Shown: piece after piece, positions 23,934 through 34,929 of the stretch | Layout: every line of letters starts with the position of its first letter | Position numbering within the stretch: the first letter of the stretch is position 1 | Source: Botryotinia globosa | Taxonomy: Eukaryota; Ascomycota; Leotiomycetes; Helotiales; Sclerotiniaceae | DNA length: 64,000 nt | Direction of reading: 5' to 3' | Assembly: GCA_014898425.1 (NCBI GenBank) | Contig: RCSZ01000001.1 | Location: 62,001-126,000 of the forward strand | Program-made: the position numbers and the translations under genes | Notes under the pieces: model-generated | What the model was told of the DNA's origin: nothing | Database searches by the model: none | The model's input: only the letters and a program-made list of their open reading frames with translations

Positions 23934-25492
23934 CTATCTCAAACCTCCATTTTGTCCCACATCAACATCAACCTCCACTATCGGCTTATCATTTCTCTCC
24001 AACTCTCTTTGTCTCTGTACACTCTCATCCATGTGATCCGCAAAGGCGAAAAGTGCCTGACCTGCTTCTCCAAGATCATATACACTGTGAGTTTTCTCAA
24101 TCTCATCGTCTTTCTTCCTTGACCAACTATCAGGCATCTGTATCAACCCCTCATGTAACGCATACCCCGCCACCAATCCGACAGCCGCAACTAAACTTCC
24201 CGCTGTGATAACATATTTCCAGAGACTACCCGTATCAGTATCCTTTTCCTTTTCGCCACCATACCGTCTCATACGATTATCTTTCCTCTGTTGTCCCACA
24301 ATCGGTAACGAATCTGCTATGCCCGCCAAAAATACGCCTCCGATATTTAGTATACCACGAGCTTCAGGCGCTTGCCAAGGTAAACTCCCTTTCTTCTGTT
24401 GTACTGCATTTGCATTCCCGCTATTGCCAGATTTGGTAAGCAGCGCATCATCCAAACCAACCACACCATTCCACGCCTCATCTTTCAGCTCTTCAACCCA
24501 TTCAACCAAATCTGGAAACTTTTTCCTCATCGTCTTTTGCAGCCATGGTTGTGGTAACTGCGGGTACAGCATCAGAGACATAAAACCTAGTGCTAGACAA
24601 TCTAGACTCGACAATTTCTCATGTGAAACAAGATATTTTTTGTTTCCTTTTAATTCTCTGATTGCAGAGAAAAAGTCGCTTGCTAATGCATCGAGACGGA
24701 TTTGCGCATTGGTTTCAGGAGAAGCTTTTAGTAAACTTGAGACAGTTTGTTTGCCCCTCCTAAGAGACTCGGGTATGATACTTGGTTGGTCTCGTGATTT
24801 ACCATCTTCTGAATCTATATCTAGAGCATCTAGACCTAGATATTCTGTTCTTTTTTTAGCTTCCGTTCGGAGATGAGGCGGTGTAAGATATGGTAAGGGG
24901 AAAGATTGTATCGTATTGAAAATCGGACGAGTGATTTCGGAATAATTCTTCGAAGAAACATAGAGTGAGAGATCTAGTAACGGCTGCCCATGCATTTGGA
25001 TAAAAGCAGAATAACTAATCGACCAATCAATAAGCTTTGCATCAGGATAAACATAAAGGATCTTCCTATCCGTCTTTTCTTCGGTAGCACTTACGCTGTA
25101 CAATCGGCCCCTTCTTGTCCTCGTAAGCCCGCATCTAGATTCCATACCCCAGATGAATATTGTGTGAGAAAATCGATGATGCTTCTGTATCCACCCACCC
25201 AATGAATGACACCATTCCTGCTATCTTTCAAAGCAGGTAATTCATCTGCAGGATTGTATCAATATTGAACTTTTCCTCTTTTGACTTGACCACTCAAGGA
25301 TTGTGTGAGGGGTAGGAGGATGCATTTTCTGCGTCACGTACTCGTGGGACTTAGGGTTGGATCACTACTAGCAACAAGGGACCATTGACCACGTGGGATC
25401 ACTTGCTGCATGTATGCAATAGTAGCTAAGCATTGTGCGTCAATGGAGGGTAAACCGAATGATGGACCCCAAATATGCAGCTCAAGAACCAT
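23934..25492 (-). CDS. SAM37: SAM37/metaxin, mitochondrial outer-membrane sorting
   Basis: Subunit of the SAM complex, which inserts beta-barrel proteins into the mitochondrial outer membrane. Three minus-strand exons: 25342-25492, 25095-25245 and 23934-25014. Introns use GTACGT...CTGCAG and GTAAGT...GATTAG. Joined, they give 460 aa. The N-terminal metaxin/GST-like domain begins MVLELHIWGPSFGLPSIDAQ, continues through ASSDPTLSPTNELPALKD and HWVGGYRSIIDFL, then GQPLLDLSLYVSSKNY and the PHLRTEAKKRTEYLGLD block typical of fungal Sam37/Tom37. A conserved helix pair follows. A hydrophobic stretch at about 367-391 (YVITAGSLVAAVGLVAGYAL) is a candidate membrane anchor. The acidic C-terminal tail is cytosolic. 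The start at 25492 is chosen because it opens directly into the conserved region, although the frame is open further upstream. Confidence 0.93.
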
Positions 25493-25812
25493 GATTGATA
25501 TGTGATATAACGCGGAAGTTATGCGCGGGTTTCTGTGCCAAGCGTCAAGTGGTGTGGTATGATTTTTGAGCAAGATATGAGGTTTGAAGGATGGATTGGA
25601 GATTCAAGGTAAAAAGATGATGGAATTGAGGAGTTTACTTGATTGAAATCTGCAAGTCGTCCAAAAGAATCAATTATGCCTTATGCTTTCCCTTGCAAGA
25701 GTTATTACACTTGCGGTGAGTAGATGCAAGTAATTTGATATGTATCAAATTGTACATAGGCACACGTGCATATATTGTAAACGGTGAAGGGAGAGTTGGT
25801 ACCAAAATTGGT

Positions 25813-25882
25813 GTTGATGTCGTTGTTGATGTCGTTGTTGATGTCGTTGTTGATGTCGTGGTTGATGTCGTTGTTGATGTCG
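25813..25882. repeat. 12-bp minisatellite GTTGATGTCGTT, ~6 copies
   Basis: Near-perfect tandem units; one copy ends GTG. Units are a multiple of three, so both strands are open (VDVV repeats on plus, TTST repeats on minus), but neither frame has other gene features. Confidence 0.9.
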
Positions 25883-26244
25883 CCATTAAAGTTAAGAAAT
25901 TCCCCTCATGGTTGCCAAGCCTTCTCCCTCGCGCTCCATGTTCCTGAGAAAATTACCCGTGTCCACGTGATATGGGTTTATCTCTTCAATTCTCATCTCA
26001 GCTACCTACTCGGCGATACCCAACCACCACAGAACCAAGCATGTAGCCACCAAATCTAATAGATGCATCTAGCTAAAAGCCTATCGGGATATATGCTCAC
26101 TCTCCTCTTTACACAGCACACACATGTACACAGAAAATAATCCCCCAAGGAAGCACAACATCAACGTCGCATCCGTCTCGCCGTGTTGCTGTGCCACAAT
26201 CATACAGAGAAGAATGTTGAAGACTAATTATTACTTTAACCCAT

Positions 26245-26318
26245 CTACTACCTATCTACTACCTATCTACTACCTATCTACTACCTATCTAGTGCCTATC
26301 TGCTACCTGTCTCTTACC
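26245..26318. repeat. 11-bp minisatellite CTACTACCTAT, ~6.7 copies
   Basis: Four exact units followed by diverging copies (CTAGTGCCTAT, CTGCTACCTGT), showing decay towards one edge. Confidence 0.9.
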
Positions 26319-28937
26319 CGGTCACCAAGGCTGTGCAAGTCACTTCAACCTAGCAACCTTAACCCACACCACCGGATTTTTGCTATGTCACTATCACACC
26401 CAATATTGGTCTTGAAGAGGTATAACTGAAGATACCAAGCCTTCTTCCCCTCATCTTTCTAAGCCCGAATATATTGACTTTACGAGTTCACTCCAACTTC
26501 CAAGTTATCTCTACATAATGAATATATCCTAGGAATATCTGTTGGATTAGGTTTTCGTCTCCGAGAAGTCATAGCTTCTATGCATCAGCTGGTTACACTG
26601 TCACCTCAGTATGGTGAGACATATCCATCTTCCTTTTCCTTCTTCTTCTCTCAGGAACAACTTTTCGAAATTTACGCCAACCCCATTTTTGACCTTTCTG
26701 CTTGTAAGCCAAGGTATATATCTCAGATATCAGAAACCCTCTTCATCATGATGAACCACCAAATATAGAACTTCTTCTCCTTCAAAAGCAATGATATCTG
26801 TACAACGGGTGGGGTTTAGTCAGTAACATCAGGAAGAATGGAGATGATCCCTTGCATCATAATCGATTAAACTAAAGTCTACGGAGTAAAAGGTCGAGAA
26901 AATTGACAGGCTATGTAAATTCATCCGATGATTAGCCAAGTTCAAAGGATTGGATTGGAAGATCTTTATGAGTGACATCAAATTGTGAGTGGTGTGTTCC
27001 ATGGACCATGGACCATGGACCATGGGTGATCACGATTGAAGATCTTTCATCCTTATGAGGAGAGATGGCTTGATTATCTATGATGTATATTGTCTTATCG
27101 AAAAGCGCGCGAGCCTGCCTGCCAAAAGGAATGCGATGCGTTCACGGACTACCACGACTACTTCTTGTCTGACCTCAATAAGGTTTTTCTAAAAATCTAT
27201 CTATAGCTAAACATGTATTCAGAAGTTGTGTCTACTTGAGTTTACCGGTCTATTTGCCTGCTTGATATCGTATAGTCACACACTACGATGCTATATCCTC
27301 CAATATCTTGTATCCTATACCCGATCACTCACCCCGCATGCTTGAGACAGGCAAATTGCTACTGCCTACTCAACGGGAAGGCTTCGGTGCTGGTCGATCC
27401 CCTGGAGGTCGGCGTTCGGCCGCCTTGTTTACACCCCTCACCTCGTACACCAACCACTCTTAGGTGGTACGAAATGGTATCGGTGAGTCTTCACCCTTGG
27501 CTAATCTAATAGGTCGACAGGGGGAGAGCAGGATTTTCACGTGAATATTCTGCGTACTCTTGACTCTTGAGTCTTGATGCAGTATACCCTGGGAAGAGAC
27601 AAGCAAACCAGCAAGCAAAAGCTCATCTGACCCATTTTTCAAACTTCGGTAAGGCATGGTTGGGAATGGTTCGTATGACTACATATGATGTATCACTACT
27701 GGCTAATATATTTCAAACGACCAACCATCATCATCGTGCTCGGTCGTGATATCAGGGAAGCGATGACAATGATTATCATGACGATCACATCATCCTTTGA
27801 ACGTTCGTTCCTGCATGCGAGATATCCGAGCATGTAACGAGCGAACAAGCGTGGCGGTTTTGCCTTATTCCCATCGCCGCTCGCTTTTGCCCTCGCTGAG
27901 TGAGAATATCGCGTCGGTAATGCTTCTAGAAAGGGGAAATCAGGATGGGGCAGACGAGGCAACAGAAGGATTATCAGCCCGGGAACTTGGGTGCCCAATC
28001 ATATCACTTATATCGAATTGACCTAGTTGTCGACCCAAACATGTATCATACCTACCATGTGCATTTATTTCGTGATATCATTGTGAGTCAAGGAATAATA
28101 TTCTCTCCGACAAACGGAAGAATCGGTCAAGCACCAATCGCGCGTGGTAGAAGTCCGAAGTCATAATCACAAGCAAGCATCACAATCATATTCATAGTCA
28201 AAAAAGTATAGTTTATAGTGAAAAGTTTGAAGATTCAATTATGTCTTTCCCTCATCATGTCAATTCTCGTCATATCAGTACATATCGCAATCTTTCCATG
28301 TCCATGGTGGTGATGCTACCAATCCTTGAAAACTCCCTAGGCCCTCAGTAGGTAACCTGTCGACCCATCATATTCCCATCCATAATCATCCTGATTAGAT
28401 ATCCTTCCATCGCGCCAGTAATAATAGTAATACAAGTATGCATATTAAAACCCCATATGAGAGTAAGACCGTCGCCGCGGCATATAGTATATTGGTACAG
28501 TAATTACTCACAAGTCAAATGACAGATGAGTGGAAAAGGGTATCGAGATAGTAGCGTGCAAGCAATTGAAGATGAGCCTGCTCGAATCTCTGCCGCGAGA
28601 AGAGAAATTGTGGGTAGCGTGTGGTATGAATTGAGAGAGTGCAATCACTGCGCCGTTCGGTCCGATGCGCATACTCGGGTTGGGAAGAAACCTCTTGGAG
28701 ATGCTCGTGCAAGAAGCTCAAGAAGCACCGAGGATGAGGTGATGTTGCGCGGAGAAACTACCATTGAGTGCCGAGGGATGAATAGCATTTATGAGGCGTG
28801 AGTAAGGCGGGGATGGTATGCATGTAAGGTAGCAGTGTAATCTTGACTCTCAAACGCGGATTCGGTGGCTCTCTCAATTTGGAGGTGAGGTATCGAATTA
28901 GTTTTCGCATTGTGGTAATGAGTCCATGTTCCCTTGT

Positions 28938-28975
28938 AGCTTCAGTTGATGTGTTTCTTGTCCCAAGAACTGAAG
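28938..28975. other. Hairpin just after the proline-rich small ORF
   Basis: CTTCAG pairs with CTGAAG and TTCTTG with CAAGAA, giving two nested 6-bp stems with an internal bulge and a 3-nt loop. It starts immediately after the stop codon of the minus-strand small ORF, so it would lie at the start of that 3'UTR. Confidence 0.5.
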
Positions 28976-28976
28976 T

Positions 28977-29063
28977 TTATTTGGATGGAAGAGGAGGAAG
29001 AGGACGGTTGGGTGGTGGTCCTGGGCAAGGAGGAAGGTTGGTAGGGCGATGTTGAGCAGGCAT
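28977..29063 (-). CDS. Proline-rich 28-aa small ORF
   Basis: Reads MPAQHRPTNLPPCPGPPPNR then PLPPLPSK and stop. About 12 of 28 residues are proline. The segment RPLPPLP fits the class I SH3-ligand pattern (+xxPxxP). Support for a real gene: a TATATAA box 116 bp upstream, a CT/CA-rich leader typical of fungal 5'UTRs, and ATG in a good context (CAACATGCC). It could instead be the first exon of a longer gene or an upstream ORF; no convincing donor was found. Function unknown. Confidence 0.4.
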   Translation of the reverse strand: MPAQHRPTNLPPCPGPPPNRPLPPLPSK

Positions 29064-29178
29064 GTTGATTGATTGAGATAGAATGAACTAAACTGAGGTG
29101 TGTATAGAGGAAGTTGTTGAGATGAGATGATGATTGAAGTTGTTGATGATCTACTCTCGAAGTGGGAGGAGGAGGATA

Positions 29179-29186
29179 GTTATATA
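29179..29186 (-). promoter_or_regulatory. TATA-like box of the proline-rich small ORF
   Basis: TATATAAC on the minus strand, 116 bp before the ATG at 29063, followed by a C/T-rich leader. Confidence 0.45.
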
Positions 29187-29189
29187 TCT

Positions 29190-32100
29190 TGTTTGTGGTG
29201 ATTGATGAATGTTTAATCGCAATATAAAAAGATTATTTCTATTATCGATGTGACCTGAAACTTGTAGTAGATAGAGGTAGCGCTTGATGAAGTGATACTG
29301 AATGATCTATTTTCTCCTTTGCAGCCAGTTGGGGTCCTGGATCTTTATGTATTTTCGTACACTCCTCAACTACTTCGTATGCGTGGTATGCAAACCACAA
29401 TCAGAAAATTGACCAGGTTCAACCTACCTGGGGAAATTTGACCATAATTGCTCATTCATCTTGGATCAGCATCGGAAGGTTTGGACCTGACCTGGTCAAA
29501 GTTACTGCCAGGGCGTTACAAGCATCCCACGCTATCGTGTTTCATTTTGGGCTGCACTTGCGTAGGTGCCAGGTACAATGGTCTCAAAGTAGTCTTGTTG
29601 CACTTGCACTTGGATGATTTTATTGTGGAGAATTTGAAAAGTAGGTGATGCATGCCCATTGCCCAGGGTGGATATAAGATGTTTCTAAGAAAGGGAAAGT
29701 GTGGTATGTAAAATAATTTTAGTTTTAAGCCTTGTATACGCCATGGAAATGATGGTGCATTGGACAGGGGGAGCTTCAGCTTGTTGGTTTTATCATTCTG
29801 CCGGCAACTTGCATTTGTAGTGGATTATGAGGAGGTTTTCATAATTCTTCCTGCAGAGTCACACTTAAAGTTGATGAAGGGGCAGGAACCGAAAGACACT
29901 TGAACTAAACGTGACAACGGGGAAAACCTTGGCCATAGTAAGAGAGAGATACATCATACAACATCTAAAGGATCACTCATGTATCGAGATTCAAGTTTGC
30001 TACAAATCTATTTACGAATCTGTCTACGAATCTATCTCTCACGGACCTGAGTATGTCTTCCTTCTACGAGAGCATAGGTATTCGGATGATCTATAATCCC
30101 ATTAGACATTCAAGTCTACTCCAAAAGTAATATTCATTTTATTCTGATCATCTCATTAGTACTATTTTGGTAACAACAGGCGGATAACAGGGGTAGTCCA
30201 CATTTGCCGAAAATAGTTTGGTCAGAATGGCAGAAAATAAATGGCAGAATAATTTCCTTGTCATTCCAAACCCACATTTCTACGGAGTACGATGTACTTT
30301 GTAGGAACTTAGGAAGTGATCAATCAGGCTGAAGATTTTTCATTGAGGGGCGGCTTGACTTTTTTGAAATGAGCATTCTGATATTGATGAGCAGTTGAGT
30401 TAAAAAAAAACTCCGAACATTCAGATCTACGAGGCAAGGAAGAGAGTCCATCGGTTAGCTGAGTACAGAGTATAGACGGATGTTGACATCAAAGCCTGTT
30501 TTCTGTTTGCTGTTTGCTGTTTGCTGTTTCTGGTGGTATATGTTATTAATATCAATCAATACCGAATTCAATAATTAGTTCCCACGAGTGTTCTTGGGCT
30601 GGTTCGGTATAGTGCTGACTGTATTTCATGAAAGTGCAGGCAACCTCCAATAAAATCCCCAGGTTCTCAGCCTACTAAAACCAAGCATTGCGTATTGTGA
30701 GGAATCGTATCAATAACCCAGCCTTGTAAGTTCGTGTACCTTTTTCCGCCGCTGTGCTGACGCTCGATACCCGATATGTACGCCTCAGCTTGTATATCAC
30801 CCAAGGCTACGATTATCAGTCACAAATCTATCATATGATCATTCAATATCAACCGCAATAACCAATGACCAAAATCATACCTAGCTACTGTCGGTCACAC
30901 CACGATTATATCAAATGTGGGGTGTTCATGGTTCGCTTGTGGGTGATTCGCATGCCGATGAGATAGACTACTACAGTCTACAGCCCGTGTTTCCCCTCCC
31001 ATCTCTTTCCGTGTCTCTCCTCACCTGATCTCGATGCTGTTTTGATGAAATTGTTGGTGATGATGATAAGCGTCGTTTGTACATTGGTCAATCACAAGCT
31101 ACTGTAGGTACCAATCTCTACAACGGGAAGAACTTCAACGGTCTGCGGTCATAATTCGCTGCCCACGTACCAGTAACCATACACACGAATGCATTCGTTG
31201 AGCTTAATTTTGGGCTTTGGCCCCCTTTCTTGAGCCGCTATCGCTGTCTCCGATCGTGAATAGAGTCTTCGATACGATATCTAAATTCAGATAGCAGTGC
31301 ATGCATACCCGCAAAGATCTGTTGTAAAAAATGCTTAAATTGTACAAAATGATTGAGTGGTACCGTAGCATTCAGTTAAAGCTATGTGCATGCAGCAATC
31401 TAACAGCAGCAGTACCGCGCAGCAATTTCTAAATATGCATCACGGCTGTTTACCTCGCAATGTCTGAGCATGCATGCACAAGATGATTTGGCTATATAGC
31501 ACACTGCTCATAGAATTTTCGTATGCCAACATTTATCCATGTTGAAAACGTGGAATTGATAGATTTCTTTTGGCCTTGCCGCTTACCATCTCAACACCGT
31601 TCTCGGGAGGCTTGTGGTACCTGAATATTAGTGTTTTGGTTGTTGAAAAAGTTGAGAAATGTTTCTCAATGGACGCCCATGTTTCCGAATGCTCCCGTAA
31701 AATATAATAACTCTATAACCGAGTTCATCTCATCGCGGGCTTTGAAACCATAACTTCAAGCGAAGTGGCTGAGTAGTGAGTACATACTACACAGTCACCA
31801 AGCAGTTACCAAGCAAACACTCGACATTTTGGGATACGAAAGACATAGGGCTTGAACATTCAATAGATTCAATAATCTCGAGTCCTTCTATGGTACAACT
31901 CTCTTATCGCAAAACCAACTCAAACTAAACCGCAAAAGAAAATACGAATCCAAGATATCCAATTTCTTGACATCAAATCTCACATGCGAAGAATCTCCAA
32001 ATCCCATCTTCATAAGGCCGTAAACCTAAAATGCCAAGTCAAGGATTAGAAGTCACCTGGACAGAGAAGGGTGGATAAAGCATGCCTCACCAGCAAAAGA

Positions 32101-34526
32101 AACTTACGATCTTCCCCTCGCTAGACTTGCAAATCCCCTGATACAAGGCTGAGGAGACTCACATAAATTATACCTCATCAATGTAACCCCAGCCCCTGCG
32201 TTTGTCGCGCGAAATCGCAAATTGGAGAGATATATGCCCTTGCTTCCAATATCAAACTACTTTTGAGTGCCGAATACACCGAAGCGGATGGTTCTTGCTC
32301 CGTTTCTCTCTATCTGTCCTCCGAGTATCAAGCGAGCTGGAAGGTGGAGATGTAAATTTTGAGGTTATTGAAATCAACTCATCTGCTATTCCCTTCTTGA
32401 TGTTTCTGCACGATGTCCCTTCCGAAAGAAGACGTCGCCGTTTCCACATAAGGAATGCCCGATCTCAAATCGGAAAGTCTTGGAGAGCTTAAAATCCTTT
32501 TTTTTTTTAACTTCCTCGCAGGTGATGGTGTAGATCGGCGTTTGTCGCGCAAATTCGAAGATTTCCTCTGCTGATGGCACCTGTCATTGTCTGAGCTCTC
32601 GGACATTAATTTCGCCAATTTGACGGCTTTTTCTGATCCCCTTCATCTCAGCAATTTTTCTTTCCCTCGATAACCGAATGTTATTCACCCTGAAGTAAAA
32701 CAAGGAAGGGTTCATGTATCTTGTTTCGATATGTTCGGGTAGAAAAAAGTATCTTCAAGTGTAAATATACCTATACAGTCTATACTACATATGTATCTCA
32801 TTATGTATAATCTATCTTTACCTGTTCTTCGGAATGGGTCAAACTAGTTGAGCAATGATTGCTCAGTGACCAAACCCTGATGAAGCCTGATCAATGAGCA
32901 TGTCAATACGAAGAACTCTCTTCCCACTTTCAAATTGTACCGAACGATATTCCGATGCGGAGACGTCAATCAGTACATCACATCATGATGCAACAGCGGA
33001 GTTGTCGACAAGCTTTTTTTTCATTTCCCACTATTCACCGAACCCGAGAAAGATGAAAGAAAAACTTCACCGCCAACTTTAATCTTCGTGATATCGAATT
33101 TCCCCAAAGAAAACGTCACCATGATTCCACTATTGCATGCAGCCTGCAGGTTAGCTCTATCTCGTTCTTGATGCCTGCGCTTGATTTCGGCCCTGGGAGA
33201 AAAGATTTCAATGCGGTGAGAATAAAATTTAACTCAAGATTTTACACATGCCAAGCTTTGAGATCTCCAGAAATAGTTCATGGAAATGGTTCGTTCGACT
33301 GATATCAGTTAGTTTTGAGAATCACGAAGTTCATGTACATTTTCATCTTTTTAGTTCTTGGGCTGATGTGTCTACGGACGCCGCTACCCTTTGGCACATT
33401 AACTACTTTGACGTCGCATCGAACTCGAGATCGAGAGTTTGGCACATTGATCTCGATATATCTGCCAGTCTGAAGTTCAGCTTGGACGAAATATGCTAGT
33501 CCGAGAGTTGGAATCAATAGCTTCAACGTTTTGATAGAGCACTATCCTTCAAATGTCTCTTCATAGTGCCTCGCTCCCCTCACCATGTACTCAAAGCTTC
33601 CCTAAAGCTTGTATATCATACAGTATATGGGATTCCAATCGAACTGAGGATCCACCTGGGTTGGTAGGATCATCCTCGCCGTTGCTGGTACAGTAATGTG
33701 AAAGAATCTTGATATTTGACGCCAGGACACCTTCACGCTGCACGCAACCTCTGCCCGAAGATTCCTTTCCTCGATTCCCTGAGCCCCTTCGGGCATATGA
33801 CAAAGTCCTGCCAAGTATAACTGCGAACCACCAAGAAATCTTCATAAACTACATTAATAATATACACAGAGAGCGAAGATCATTCGGCCACTCCGTCCCC
33901 TTTATCCCCACATACCAAGCCTTTTCAAATACTCCAAGACAAAGCTCGCAAAATATAGCCAATCAAATCAAAAAACAAATGAGATTAATTACCTGACCAT
34001 CCCACAGAAAAATTCTAGAAAATTGTAGATGGTGAAAATCAGGGTCATGCTCCACTCACTGTGTACCTGCGTGTAGCCCTGTTCTTACACAAAGCAAATC
34101 TATCCAGGACATCTACGGAGTACAGTCATGTCACTCCACCCTTCGACGGGCCTTTGCACGCATGCACGTGTGCATTCTTTCAAATCCATACATACTCTGC
34201 ACCGTCAGCATAACATGTACTCCACTACTTCTAACACGATTCGAAGAATCTCAACAGCCAAGCGTAACGCATCAATCTCAGAAGAATCTCACACTTCAGA
34301 TGGATTTGAATCCACCTCAATCTCATACTCAATGCCAAAACGTGACCGTGACCTCCTAACGGTGAGTATCAAACTCTTCTGAAACCCCATCTCGGAAGTT
34401 TCCAGAAGTCTCCATTTTTATTGTATTTGAGATGAAAATGTATGGAGTGTGTATGGAAATCCGAAAATGGGAGTTCTCAGTTTCCTTACAATGGACTATG
34501 GATGAAATGAAGGGGTTAAACGAGTA
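29190..34526. other. Long gene-poor region
   Basis: 5.3 kb with only short frames on both strands. Notable items are a GTTTGCT run (about 30505-30530) and a 13-bp direct repeat GCGTTTGTCGCGC at 32198-32210 and 32538-32550. I cannot support any gene here. Confidence 0.5.
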
Positions 34527-34927
34527 CAGTAAAACCTCTCTATAAGGATCCCCCCTATAAGGATAACCTCTATTATCCTTATTTTTTTTAGGTCCCAAAA
34601 ATTTTTAGGTCTAAAAATGACCTATATCCTTAAAACCCCTCTATAAGGATATCCTTATATTTTTTGATTCTAGAATCATATATATCTTTATTAGATTAAT
34701 GAAATTATTAGAATTAAGCTATAATATAATATTATATAGAGAATTTAATTATATATTATAGAAATAAAAAAATTTCCGAAATTGTTATGGAATATAACCC
34801 AATCGGAATTAATCGGAAATCAATTATTACTATATCGGGATTAATCGGATACTTTTATATAAGGATAACTCTATATATCCTTAAAAATTACTACAAAAAC
34901 CGGTATCCTTATAGAGAGGTTTTACTG
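34527..34927. mobile_element. 401-bp pogo/Tc1-like MITE
   Basis: Non-autonomous DNA transposon. It has perfect 23-bp terminal inverted repeats (34527-34549 and 34905-34927) beginning CAGTAAAACCTCTCTATAAG, flanked on both sides by TA (34525-34526 and 34928-34929), the Tc1/mariner/pogo target. The interior is AT-rich, carries further CTATAAGGAT sub-repeats in both orientations and has no coding capacity. Perfect ends and an intact target duplication indicate recent movement. It needs a transposase in trans from a pogo-like relative elsewhere in the genome. Family placement is inferred from the CAGT...ACTG ends. Confidence 0.93.
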
Positions 34928-34929
34928 TA

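Larger units (their letters stand above)
25493..28976. other. Gene-poor region with short tandem repeats
   Basis: 3.5 kb of ordinary base composition with no supported gene. It holds the two arrays listed next and a triple CATGGAC repeat near 27000-27022. Confidence 0.55.

Noticed and set aside
24205..24876. 223-codon plus-strand ORF
   Set aside because: Antisense shadow of SAM37 exon 3.
25674..25947. TTST/VDVV repeat peptides from overlapping ORFs
   Set aside because: Open frames are a by-product of a 12-bp repeat whose unit is a multiple of three.
25813..26318. Tandem arrays considered as a CRISPR
   Set aside because: Units are contiguous with no unique spacers, and the genome is eukaryotic.
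32198..32550. Pair of GCGTTTGTCGCGC direct repeats as element ends
   Set aside because: Only 13 bp, no inverted repeats or target duplication at the borders.
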